From: Collinsella sp.
Lineage (GTDB): Bacteria > Actinomycetota > Coriobacteriia > Coriobacteriales > Coriobacteriaceae
Length of the DNA stretch: 64,000 bases
Direction: 5' to 3'
Assembly (NCBI GenBank): GCA_018373675.1
Contig: JAHAGQ010000007.1
Span: 16,171-80,170, forward strand
Part shown: positions 1-7,715 of the stretch, piece by piece
Numbering within the stretch: position 1 is the stretch's first letter
Layout: each line of letters starts with the position of its first letter
Program-made: the position numbers and the translations under genes
Notes under the pieces: generated by a model
Told to the model about the DNA's origin: nothing
The model's database searches: none
The model's input: the letters and a program-made list of their open reading frames with translations, nothing else

Positions 1-207
1 GCCCACCATGGTAAAGACGACGTCGGCGTTCGCCGCGGCATCTGCCGGCGTATCGGCCCAGACGGCACCGCGCTCAACGAGCGCTGCAGCCTTGGACTTG
101 GTGCGGTTGTTGACCGTGACGGGATAGCCAGCGTCCAGAATGTGGCCGGCGATGGGGGCACCCATAATTCCGGTGCCGATGAATGCGACGGAGAGCTTGT
201 TTGCCAT
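1..207 (-). CDS. 3-hydroxyisobutyrate dehydrogenase-family NAD(P)-binding oxidoreductase (N-terminal part)
   Basis: The N-terminal 69 codons are present; the rest lies beyond the left edge. The protein opens with a Rossmann dinucleotide-binding motif (FIGTGIMGAPIAGHILDAGY, about residues 9-28), typical of the 3-hydroxyisobutyrate / tartronate-semialdehyde reductase / 6-phosphogluconate-dehydrogenase-like superfamily. These enzymes are cytoplasmic and reduce or oxidise beta-hydroxyacids with NAD(P). The ATG at 207 follows AAAGGAAAGG at a good distance. The substrate cannot be told because the catalytic lysine region is outside the window. Confidence 0.85.
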   Translation of the reverse strand, partial: MANKLSVAFIGTGIMGAPIAGHILDAGYPVTVNNRTKSKAAALVERGAVWADTPADAAANADVVFTMVG

Positions 208-305
208 GAAACCTTTCCTTTTGGGTTGGGTGTTGTTACCAGGTTGAATACTCGGTGCCAGCGTTTGGGCTGTGAGTCGAGGGCGATTACGGACGCAGCG
301 CTTGC

Positions 306-1262
306 CTACTGACCGCGCACGCGGCGGGCGATACGGTCGGAAAGCGACGCCTTGTCGGCGCGGTTCTTACCCCAAAACGCGCAGCCCACCATGCCGGGGC
401 CCACGTGCGAGCCGATGGTGGGACCCACGGAGCCGCGAATGATCGTGACGTCGGCGCAACCCTCCTCCTTGCGGATGGCGGCTTCGAGCCAGTCACCATC
501 CTTTTCGGCATCGGCCGTCATGATGGCGATGGGCATGGTGCGATCGGGCACGTAGTTCTCGCGGAACGACTTGAGGATGGACTTGAGCGCCTTCTTGCGG
601 CCGCGGTTGACGCCGATCAGCGACAGCGAGCCGGCCAGGTCGTAGGAGAGCTCGGGCTTGACGTCGAGCTTTGCCGTGAGCTGCGCCGCCGCGGGAGGAA
701 TGCGGCCGCCGGCAGCCAGTGCGTCGAAGCTCTCGAGCGTAAAGTAGCCGTGCACGTAGGTCTTTGCCTCGTTTGCCCAATCGACCAGCTGCTTGGCGGT
801 CAGTCCCGCCGAACGCTGGCGCACGGCCTCGAGCGCCAAGAGCGCACCGGTCGCGCAGGGCAGAGCGTTGTCGACCACGTAGAGCTCAAAGTTGGGATAC
901 TCGGCGCGCACGACATCTGCCGCCTGGCACGCGGAGTTGTAGCTCGACGACAGCGCCGAGGTAAAGCACAGGTAGACCGTGGGCGTGCCCTCTTTGGCGC
1001 ACTCGGTAAAAAACTCGATATAGCGACCGAGCGACACAGCCGAGGTGGACACGCGGGCACCGGCGCGCATGCGGTCGTAGAACTCCTTAGGGCTCATGCT
1101 CGACCAGATATCGTCCGTGCGCTCCTCGCCATCGATGATAAAGGGGAAGCCCAAGATATCGACATCGAGGTTCGCGGCGACCTCGGGGCTAAAGTCGCAG
1201 CAGGTATCGACGACGATGCGGCAGCGGTCAGAATGGCCGGTAGATGCAGCCTTGTCCATCAA
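306..1262 (-). CDS. DegV family fatty-acid-binding protein
   Basis: This 318-residue protein matches the DegV/FakB fold. An N-terminal lobe begins IVVDTCCDFSPEVAANLDV, followed by ARVSTSAVS near residue 90 and FTSALSSSYNSA, the segment that contacts a bound fatty-acid carboxylate. The C-terminal lobe ends in SVGPTIGSHVGPGMVG, the usual DegV signature. Family members bind a fatty acid; FakB members present it to the kinase FakA, but no fakA is visible here. Either Met 1 or Met 2 could start. A single gene, separated from hpf by a terminator. Confidence 0.9.
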   Translation of the reverse strand: MMDKAASTGHSDRCRIVVDTCCDFSPEVAANLDVDILGFPFIIDGEERTDDIWSSMSPKEFYDRMRAGARVSTSAVSLGRYIEFFTECAKEGTPTVYLCFTSALSSSYNSACQAADVVRAEYPNFELYVVDNALPCATGALLALEAVRQRSAGLTAKQLVDWANEAKTYVHGYFTLESFDALAAGGRIPPAAAQLTAKLDVKPELSYDLAGSLSLIGVNRGRKKALKSILKSFRENYVPDRTMPIAIMTADAEKDGDWLEAAIRKEEGCADVTIIRGSVGPTIGSHVGPGMVGCAFWGKNRADKASLSDRIARRVRGQ

Positions 1263-1277
1263 AGCGACTCCTTACGT

Positions 1278-1310
1278 AAAAAAGGCGGCCATCCGCATGG
1301 GATGGCCGCC
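1278..1310 (-). terminator. Rho-independent terminator of hpf
   Basis: An 11-bp perfect GC-rich stem (GGCGGCCATCC paired with GGATGGCCGCC) with a 5-nt loop is followed on the minus strand by six T. It lies just after the hpf stop codon and before degV. Confidence 0.9.
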
Positions 1311-1339
1311 AACCGTTAACTCATGCAAGTTAACGTATT

Positions 1340-1924
1340 TTACTCGTCAAGTGTTTCGATGCGGGGCTTGATGATGCCATATCCACCATTCTTACGGTGA
1401 TACACCACATTGATGAGACCGGTCGTCGCGTTCTCGAACACGTAGAAGTCGTGGCCCAGCAAATCGGTCTGCACCAGCGCCTGCTCCTCGGTCATCGGGG
1501 TGACATCGATGACCTTCTCGCGGACGAGCAGGTCGTCGTCCTCCTCGGGCAGCAGCAGGTCGGCCAGATCCTCAACGCGCTCGACCGGCGCGACATCCGC
1601 GGCACTGGCACCACCCTGGCGGTTGTCCACGACCTTGGTCTTGAACTTGCGCAGCTGGCGGGTGACCTTATCGGCGGAGAGGTCGATGGCAGCATACATA
1701 TCTGCGCCGTGCTCGGCAACGCGAATCACCGAACCGCGGGCACGAGCCGTGACCTCGACGATTGCCGGGTTGGGGTTCGAGGGGTTCTTCTCATAACGAA
1801 GCACGACGTCGACTGTCATGGGCTCGATGTCGAAAACCTTGAGCGCCTCGCCGATTTTCTCATCCACATGCGCACGCAGAGCATCGGTTACCGTCGTCTT
1901 GCGTCCAGAAACCTTGATATCCAT
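1340..1924 (-). CDS. hpf: Ribosome hibernation-promoting factor, long form
   Basis: Starting at MDIKVSGRKTTVTDALRAHV gives 194 residues, the usual size of long HPF. Residues 1-100 form the S30AE/YfiA domain that sits in the decoding channel of the 30S subunit. An acidic linker follows, then a C-terminal dimerisation domain (about 137-190: QTDLLGHDFYVFENATTGLI, then VVYHRKNGGYGIIKP) that pairs ribosomes into inactive 100S dimers. The open frame runs upstream to 1984, but the ATG at 1924 has GGAG nine bases before it and fits the family start. Monocistronic, with its own terminator. Confidence 0.95.
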   Translation of the reverse strand: MDIKVSGRKTTVTDALRAHVDEKIGEALKVFDIEPMTVDVVLRYEKNPSNPNPAIVEVTARARGSVIRVAEHGADMYAAIDLSADKVTRQLRKFKTKVVDNRQGGASAADVAPVERVEDLADLLLPEEDDDLLVREKVIDVTPMTEEQALVQTDLLGHDFYVFENATTGLINVVYHRKNGGYGIIKPRIETLDE

Positions 1925-2137
1925 ACGTGGCTCCAATCTGCCTCGGGGACTTACCGTACTGGCTATGTACCCATTGCCGTGCATTTAATCACGCGAATTC
2001 CCAAAGACCCGAATAACGACTGCTTGATACCGCATACCGAAGTCTCGCACTTTTCCGTGGCAAAGTGCGCTATAGGAAGGCGTCGACGGAGTTAATTTTT
2101 CTCCTGGAAATTAGCTTTGACCTGCTAGTTTTACCAA
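1925..2137. other. Intergenic region upstream of hpf
   Basis: About 210 bases without a convincing gene. A small stem (GCACTTT...AAAGTGC type, near 2048-2070) is visible. The hpf promoter must lie here, but no pair of -35/-10 hexamers stood out by eye. Confidence 0.4.
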
Positions 2138-2175
2138 AATAGAAAAGCCGGGCTCCCCTATTTGGGAGACCCGGC
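2138..2175 (-). terminator. Rho-independent terminator of the lipoprotein gene
   Basis: On the minus strand a stem of GCCGGGTCTCCC with GGGGAGCCCGGC closes a short loop and is followed by TTTTCTATTTT. It lies about 65 bases after the stop of the gene at 2242-3252. Confidence 0.85.
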
Positions 2176-2241
2176 CATGCGTGTTGAAACCGTGAAGAAG
2201 CGCCTTGTTCGGTGTATGGCAGACGCCACCCCTACCAATAA

Positions 2242-3252
2242 CTAGCTATTGAGCTTGTTGATGTCATCGTCGGTGATGGCGCCCTCCTGGCTAGACGACG
2301 GACTGTCGCCGTTGTTATCAGAGGCGTCGCCATCGGAGGACTCGGTCTCGTTGGACGTGGAGTCGGATGCCTGCACATTGGCCCCCGAAACAGTCTTGGC
2401 GGTAAGGTCATAGGGCATTTGGCCATACCAGACGCAGTGGACCGCCTCGAGCGTGCCGTCGACCGTGATGCCGTCGAGGGCATCACTCACGGCACGGCAC
2501 AGCTCATCGTTAGAGCTAAGGCCTGCGACGCCAAGCGTGGAGGGTGCCTCGAGCGTGCCGACATAGGAGATCTGGCTCATCAGGCGCGCGAGGTAACCAC
2601 CGGCCGTGGAATCACAGATCACGTAATCGACCTCGCCCGACTCGAGTGCCTCGAAGCACTCGTTGATGTTGGAGAAGGTCTTTTGGTTGGCCGTGATGCT
2701 TTGCTTGGCAAGCGCTTCCTGCGAGGCCGAGGAAGTCTGAACGCCCAAGGTAGCGGTGTTGAGTGTGTCGGTTGAGACACTCGGGGACTCTCCGTCGCTG
2801 GTCTTGCCGAACACGGCGGCAGCATCGTACAGACAGGTGCCAAGCGAGCTGATGTCGCCGCCCGCAGACTTGATGTCGCCAATAAAGATGTCGGCCTTTT
2901 TATCGCTGAGCGCGGAATCGGCCGAGGGCGCATCGACAAAAGCGACCTTGAGACCCATGCGGCATGCGAGGGCACGAGCGGCATCGACCGCATAGCCCGT
3001 GAGGTTTCCGTCGGCATCCTGCATGGCCTGTGGGGCGTCGGACGTATCGAGGGCGACCGTCAGGGTTCCCGGCGTGACCAGGGCATCGTCCGATACCGTG
3101 GGGGTAACGGTCTCGCGCTCGATCTGGTCGATCGTGGGCGTCGTGAACGTGGACAGTGGATTGAACGCACATCCACTCAGGCCCAAAACGGCAATGACCA
3201 CCGCGGTCCCAGCACCTAACCGAGCCGCATGCATCAAGCTGCCCCTCACCAT
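2242..3252 (-). CDS. Family 3 solute-binding-like lipoprotein
   Basis: From the ATG at 3252 the protein has 336 residues. It opens with a lipoprotein signal: a hydrophobic stretch ending in VLGLSGC (lipobox cysteine near residue 27). A family 3 (amino-acid type) periplasmic-binding domain follows: VTPGTLTVALDTSDAPQA, then GNLTGYAVDAARALACRMGL and later SGEVDYVICDST. The last 55 residues are a Ser/Asp/Asn-rich low-complexity tail. It should sit on the outer face of the membrane. No ABC permease or ATPase gene is adjacent, so it may serve a distant transporter or act as a sensor. The frame extends to 3633 but that part is Arg/Pro-rich and unlikely. A start at 3234, with GAGGGG before it, is equally possible. 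Confidence 0.8.
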   Translation of the reverse strand: MVRGSLMHAARLGAGTAVVIAVLGLSGCAFNPLSTFTTPTIDQIERETVTPTVSDDALVTPGTLTVALDTSDAPQAMQDADGNLTGYAVDAARALACRMGLKVAFVDAPSADSALSDKKADIFIGDIKSAGGDISSLGTCLYDAAAVFGKTSDGESPSVSTDTLNTATLGVQTSSASQEALAKQSITANQKTFSNINECFEALESGEVDYVICDSTAGGYLARLMSQISYVGTLEAPSTLGVAGLSSNDELCRAVSDALDGITVDGTLEAVHCVWYGQMPYDLTAKTVSGANVQASDSTSNETESSDGDASDNNGDSPSSSQEGAITDDDINKLNS

Positions 3253-3733
3253 GTCCGCTACCCTGCCTTCTGTGTCGTATACGATCCGTGCCCTGCACGG
3301 AATATCGGGTTGTTCCCACCAGCTGACCTGGTATTTGACCCCACACTTGCGCACCGGGGCGTTTGCTCGGGAGGCCGCAGCCACCTTCACGACTGGCCCG
3401 CTCGCCCGCGAGGCGGTATTGCCCCAAAGAAAATAGAACGGACGGTGCGGCTTACATCTAGGACGCGCCATGATCGCGCCGCGCGCACGCGGTCGCTTAC
3501 GTGGATCCCTTTGACCGCGTCTGTCTTGGACTAGGATGGGCATTTCGTCCGTCCGCAACCACAGCCTGGCAGGAACGTAGCGCATTATAGCTAAGTTCAA
3601 GCTATAGTTTAAGGTTAGGGACGTTATTCGCATCGTGAGTACAGATTTCGCAGGTCAGGACGGGCCGCACGCGCTCTGATTAAGCCCGTCGCTCCCCTAT
3701 GGAAAGCCCCAACACACCCGTCTTAGGGCGCCG
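3253..3733. other. Gene-free region
   Basis: About 480 bases between the lipoprotein start and the inverted repeat at 3734. The frames here read as Arg/Pro-rich shadows with no family resemblance. The part before about 3570 is GC-rich, the rest nearer 50%. No RNA gene or promoter pair was recognised. Confidence 0.4.
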
Positions 3734-3950
3734 TGGCCAAAAAATAGCAAATATGAGTACTGTTACCAATTTAGTAGCAGGAGTTTTTGGCTCTGCAAGC
3801 TGTTTTCACGCTCTATAACGTCAGATTGATGCCAGGATATTCCACATTTGTTTAATAATTTTCTAATTTACGCCATCTTCCAGTCCCAAAATCCCTGATT
3901 TTGCTGTTACTGAATTTGTAGCAGTACTCATATTTGCTATATTTTGGCCA
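3734..3950. repeat. AT-rich 47-nt inverted repeat spanning 217 bp
   Basis: The arms are 3734-3780 and 3904-3950. Read as reverse complements they agree at 42 of 47 positions by eye; both begin TGGCCAAAA and contain ATAGCAAATATGAGTACTG. The element is far more AT-rich than its surroundings. Each arm, read inward, contains a very short ORF beginning MST.TN (3753-3818 plus, 21 codons; 3863-3931 minus, 22 codons). It lies 35 bases after the stop codon of the gene at 3985. It may be a MITE-like or dispersed element. Confidence 0.75.
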
Positions 3951-3984
3951 AAGCATATATCCAACCCCCTGTTTCAGAGCATTG

Positions 3985-5094
3985 TTAGGCGGGTTTAAGC
4001 CCAAAACACGCCCGCAACGTGTTAAATAGCGCCTCTTGTTTCTTTCTGCGAGCGTCAACACGGTTGCGATATCGCTTACTCATGCGCTGGTGGATGCGCC
4101 ATGCGAGCGCTTCCATCGCTTCCATGTCGCAGAGCATTTCGTTGTTAACCGTCGCGACCTCGATTCCCATAGTAATCAAGCCCGTGTTGCGTTTTTCATC
4201 ATGGATACGTCCCCTCCGGGAGGAATGGCCCAGCTCACCGTTGTATTCCAGGTCAAACTGGGCTGCTTCCTGATACGCATCGCAAACTGCATGCGGCATC
4301 CCCGAGATTGCCTGCGCACGGTCATCGAACTCGATCTTGTAGTCGGTCTTAAAGGGACCGCAGGCAAATCCGCCATAGGAAAACGGAAGCGAAAACAGAG
4401 CGAGCATGATGCACTCCATGGGCGAGCGCAGATTTTCTGACAGGTAGGGACACAGGCGCAGCAGCTGTTTGGCCACATTCCCCTTGCATGCCGCGAGGTA
4501 ATCTACCAGGCAATCGGGTGTCAGCACGGACTCGACCTCAAAGTAACCGACATCTGGCGGCTGGTCTTTGTCCTTTGCCAATTTGTTCACGACAGGCGAT
4601 GTGTAGGGAGGTAGATACTGCCCGCGGTCACTCAGCGAAATCTTAGAGCACAGTTCCTGGGCCAGGGCAAACGCCTGGATGCAGCCGACCTCGCGCGCGA
4701 TGGCAACACAAAGGGCCTCGGGAGATAGACTGTACACCCCCGGTTCCACCTCTAGAATCGAGCCGGCGGGCAACCCGGAACACACGGACCAGCTCACGCC
4801 AAGAATACAGCGGCGCTGCGCTGCAGACCCTACCAGCAAGCACAAATCCTCTTGCACCTCGCCGCTTGCGGCCCCAATCCGCACCAAATCGGGAAGATAG
4901 ATGTCCTCGGTCGAGGGCGACGACGTGCGCAGCACACGGCGCTCTTCATCGGGATTAAGGTCCTTCCAGCTTATGTAGCCCATCTGCCGGCGCTCGGCGC
5001 GCATCATGCGCAGCGCCGAGGCACCCGTCAGAATTACGGAAGCAGCCAGCTGCTCGCTTGCAGGCTTGCCACGCTGCCCGATCTTTATTGCCAT
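3985..5094 (-). CDS. Uncharacterised protein with PD-(D/E)XK/DUF559-like C-terminal domain
   Basis: This 369-residue protein has no clear named function. A basic N-terminal part is followed by a middle segment (GSILEVEPGVYSLSPEALCV, then LAQELCSKISL). The C-terminal third resembles the DUF559/Vsr-type endonuclease fold: a helix with RSPMECIMLALFSLP, then QFDLEYNGELGHSS, then RIHDEKRNTGLITMGIEVATV. These fit the pattern E, D-x-E-Y-N-G, H, D-x-x-R seen in AbiEi-associated and stand-alone proteins of actinobacteria. That assignment is by pattern only. The ATG at 5094 has AGGGGTGG before it; a TTG at 5112 would overlap comF. It follows comF by 11 bases. Defence or DNA-repair roles are possible but not shown. 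Confidence 0.6.
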   Translation of the reverse strand: MAIKIGQRGKPASEQLAASVILTGASALRMMRAERRQMGYISWKDLNPDEERRVLRTSSPSTEDIYLPDLVRIGAASGEVQEDLCLLVGSAAQRRCILGVSWSVCSGLPAGSILEVEPGVYSLSPEALCVAIAREVGCIQAFALAQELCSKISLSDRGQYLPPYTSPVVNKLAKDKDQPPDVGYFEVESVLTPDCLVDYLAACKGNVAKQLLRLCPYLSENLRSPMECIMLALFSLPFSYGGFACGPFKTDYKIEFDDRAQAISGMPHAVCDAYQEAAQFDLEYNGELGHSSRRGRIHDEKRNTGLITMGIEVATVNNEMLCDMEAMEALAWRIHQRMSKRYRNRVDARRKKQEALFNTLRACFGLKPA

Positions 5095-5105
5095 CTGAAC
5101 CACCC

Positions 5106-5912
5106 CTACCAAACACGTGCGATAGCAAGGCCATCGACTGCTGCGGCGCCGGCGCGCTTGAGTTCCGCCGAAGCCGCTGCCATCGTCGCACCCGTGGTGA
5201 TAACGTCGTCGATAAGCAGCAGGCGCTTGCCCCGCACATCCTCAACCGTCTCGTACATACCTCGGGCACGCTCGCGGCGCTCCTCACGACCGAGTTCGCG
5301 CTGGTCGCCATGCCCGTACTTGACGAGAGCATCGAGCAAGGGAACACCCGACAGCTCGCAAAATGGGCGCGCAATGGCCTCCATATGATCAAAACCACGC
5401 CGCCGAAACGCTACCGCCGTCGCAGGCACAAACACCACCGCATCCGCACCGGACAGCACACCTCCATAGCGATCGGGCGCTACGACCTGGGCATGCAGGG
5501 CGGTGTCGTAGAGCAGCTCCGCCAGATACGGAGCCAGACGTCGCTCGCCCGCATCCTTGTACGCTTTAATGATGCGCGGCAGCGGATGCGCATAGACGGC
5601 GCACGCCAGGCAGCGGTCGAGCGCCTCCGCCATTACCGAGGACGTGCCCTCGACCGAACACTCAGTGCACAGCAAATCCCCAAACGGGGCGCCGCATCGG
5701 GTGCAGCTATGACGTGGGTCGATGAGCGTGAGCGCAGTCAGGCAGTCTTGGCAAATAAGCGCACCGGCGCGCTCGCAGCCGGCACATCGTGTTGGCGACA
5801 ATGCCTCGAGCGCCTCGCGTGCCACCCACTCGGCAAACGGTAGCAATTCGTCCGCAAACGGTAGGGCGCCGGCGCCCTGCAGACGGCTCAATATGTTCAG
5901 ATGGCTCTTCAA
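5106..5912 (-). CDS. comF: ComF family phosphoribosyltransferase-like protein
   Basis: This 268-residue protein has two cysteine pairs near residues 43-85 (CAGCERAG, CQDC, CTRCGAPFGDLLCTEC) forming the ComF double zinc motif. A phosphoribosyltransferase domain follows, with the PRPP loop RLLLIDDVITTGATMAAA near residue 230. ComF proteins help bring transforming DNA across the membrane or aid replication-fork restart; the enzymatic activity is unproven. The start is a TTG at 5912 with AGGGAGGG eight bases before it. That ribosome site lies in the 3' arm of a strong hairpin (5916-5951). Confidence 0.9.
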   Translation of the reverse strand: MKSHLNILSRLQGAGALPFADELLPFAEWVAREALEALSPTRCAGCERAGALICQDCLTALTLIDPRHSCTRCGAPFGDLLCTECSVEGTSSVMAEALDRCLACAVYAHPLPRIIKAYKDAGERRLAPYLAELLYDTALHAQVVAPDRYGGVLSGADAVVFVPATAVAFRRRGFDHMEAIARPFCELSGVPLLDALVKYGHGDQRELGREERRERARGMYETVEDVRGKRLLLIDDVITTGATMAAASAELKRAGAAAVDGLAIARVW

Positions 5913-5915
5913 GAC

Positions 5916-5951
5916 ACAACCCTCCCTACGTTCGGTCGCAGGGAGGGTTGT
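5916..5951 (-). promoter_or_regulatory. Hairpin over the comF ribosome-binding site
   Basis: On the minus strand a perfect 12-bp stem ACAACCCTCCCT / AGGGAGGGTTGT encloses a 12-nt loop. The 3' arm carries the only good Shine-Dalgarno sequence for comF, and the TTG start follows three bases later. It has no T run, so it is a weak terminator for ricT, but it could mask comF translation. Confidence 0.55.
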
Positions 5952-6014
5952 TGATTCGGCGCTATGATACCCCGATGCGCTCGGGGCAAGGCGGGCTAAA
6001 TCCGCTCGCGGGCG

Positions 6015-7715
6015 TTATTCGCCGGCGGGCGGTTGTGGTGCGGACGAAGACGGGGTCGAGCCCTCGCCACCATCCTGGCGCGGCTTGCGGGAACGGCGAC
6101 GGCGACGGCGCTTTTGACCCTGGTCGGCCGAGCCCTCGCCACCGCGATCCTCGCGCGGCTCGCGCTCGTCGCGAGCGGCGCCACGCGAAGCCTTGGCAGC
6201 CGCTCCCCCGCCATCTCCGGGACGACGGCGCGTGACCTTGACCTCGCCATCCGAGACCTGATCGGCCACAGAGGGCACTGAGGGCTTCTGCTGCGCGCCC
6301 GAGGAATGGCGACGGCGCGGACGCGGCGCGCGCTCCTCCTCGCCACGTGACTTGCCGCTCTTGTCGACAGGCGCATCGGAGGCCGAGGCGCCCTTGGAAG
6401 CGGCACCGGCCTCGCGAGCAGCTGCGGCGCGGAAGGCGTCCTCGCGCTCCTCGCTCGACAGATGACGGCGACGACGACGTGTGGGGTTCATGCCACCGCC
6501 GCGATTCTGCTGCTGGGGCTGCTGAACCTCGCGCTCGCGAGAGGCGTTCTTGCCCGCGGCTGCAGCCTCGGTAGCATCGCCCGAGCCCGCGCGCTTGCGA
6601 CGACGACGGCCACCGGCCGCCCCCTCGGCCTCGGGTGCCTCGGCCTTGCCGCGGCCCTTTCCACGGCCACGGCCCTCGCTCTGGCCCTGGCCGGCGCGAG
6701 CATCGGATTCGGCATCGCGACGACGGCGCTTGGGCATCGACGTCCCGGCCAGACGGTCGGCACTCGACAGGCCATCGCCCACGTCGACGCCGTTCTCGCG
6801 ATCGAGCTCCATGAGCGCCAGGCGCATCTCGGGCGACTCGATGCGTTCGAGCACATCGCGCGTCACGCAGTCGGGGCGGCAGTTGCAGCCCTGCTCGGCG
6901 GCCTTCTTTTTGCAGCCCTCCGAGCACGTCATATCGGCCAGGTTGACCTTAAAGACTTTGCCGTTCTCCAGGCGCAGCACCAGCTGCTCACGCGGCGTGT
7001 CATATTCCTGAATACGCGCCTTGCCAAGCGGCGTATCGATGAGCGTCTTCTTTTTGGGCGCGCGGCTCTTAAAGTCCTTGTACGCCTCGAACTCATAGCG
7101 CAGGCAGCACATCAGGCGGCCGCAAACGCCGCTGATCTTGGACGAGTTGAGCGGCAGGTCCTGCTCTTTTGCCATGCGAATCGAGACGGGCTCAAACTGT
7201 CCGCCAAAGCGCGTGCAGCAGAGCTCCTGTCCGCACTGGGCATAGCCGCCCACCAGGCGGGTCTCGTCGCGCACGCCAATCTGGCGCATGTCGACGCGAA
7301 TGTGCAGCGTCGAGGACAGGTCCTTGACGAGCTGACGAAAATCGACGCGTTCCTCGGCCGCAAAGTAGAACACGGCCTTCTCGCCGCCAAACAGGTACTC
7401 GACGCCGACCGGCTTCATCTCGAGGTCGAGCTCTTTGACCAGACGGCGGAAATCGACCATCGCCTCGTCGCCCTGGATGGCCAGGTCGTCGGCAAGCTGC
7501 AGGTCGATGTCGCTCGCCACGCGCAGCACGGGCTTGAGCGGCTGGCCGATCTCATCTTGCGGCACCTCGAAGGGATCGGCCGTGACCAGGCCGATCTCGG
7601 TTCCGCGCTCGGTGGAGCAAATGGCATAATCGGCCTCGAGGATATCCAGATCCTGCGGGTCGAACCACAGGTCGCGCGAGGCGTAGGTAAACTTAACGGG
7701 TACGACTAACGGCAT
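6015..7715 (-). CDS. ricT: PSP1 domain protein RicT (YaaT family) with long basic tail
   Basis: Residues 1-265 are a standard PSP1/RicT protein: GTEIGLVTADPFEVPQDEIG, then QLADDLAIQGDEAMVDFRRL, then RVDMRQIGVRDETRLVGG. It has the conserved cysteine clusters CGQELCC (161-167) and CGRLMCC (198-204), the type that binds Fe-S in the Bacillus RicAFT complex controlling RNase Y processing. Cys-rich CSEGC...CNCRPDC follows at 264-283. Residues from about 327 to 566 are unusual: roughly 240 residues rich in Arg, Lys, Ala and Gly with repeated RRRR blocks. It overlaps the holB stop by 10 bases and shares the holB/tmk run, an order also known in Firmicutes. Confidence 0.93.
   Translation of the reverse strand: MPLVVPVKFTYASRDLWFDPQDLDILEADYAICSTERGTEIGLVTADPFEVPQDEIGQPLKPVLRVASDIDLQLADDLAIQGDEAMVDFRRLVKELDLEMKPVGVEYLFGGEKAVFYFAAEERVDFRQLVKDLSSTLHIRVDMRQIGVRDETRLVGGYAQCGQELCCTRFGGQFEPVSIRMAKEQDLPLNSSKISGVCGRLMCCLRYEFEAYKDFKSRAPKKKTLIDTPLGKARIQEYDTPREQLVLRLENGKVFKVNLADMTCSEGCKKKAAEQGCNCRPDCVTRDVLERIESPEMRLALMELDRENGVDVGDGLSSADRLAGTSMPKRRRRDAESDARAGQGQSEGRGRGKGRGKAEAPEAEGAAGGRRRRKRAGSGDATEAAAAGKNASREREVQQPQQQNRGGGMNPTRRRRRHLSSEEREDAFRAAAAREAGAASKGASASDAPVDKSGKSRGEEERAPRPRRRHSSGAQQKPSVPSVADQVSDGEVKVTRRRPGDGGGAAAKASRGAARDEREPREDRGGEGSADQGQKRRRRRRSRKPRQDGGEGSTPSSSAPQPPAGE

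Noticed and set aside
3253..3633. N-terminal extension of the lipoprotein gene
   Set aside because: It would put about 127 Arg/Pro-rich residues before the lipoprotein signal, which must be N-terminal.
3852..4061. Minus-strand ORF of 69 codons over one arm of the AT-rich repeat
   Set aside because: It overlaps the end of the supported gene at 3985 and is a by-product of the repeat; no ribosome site.
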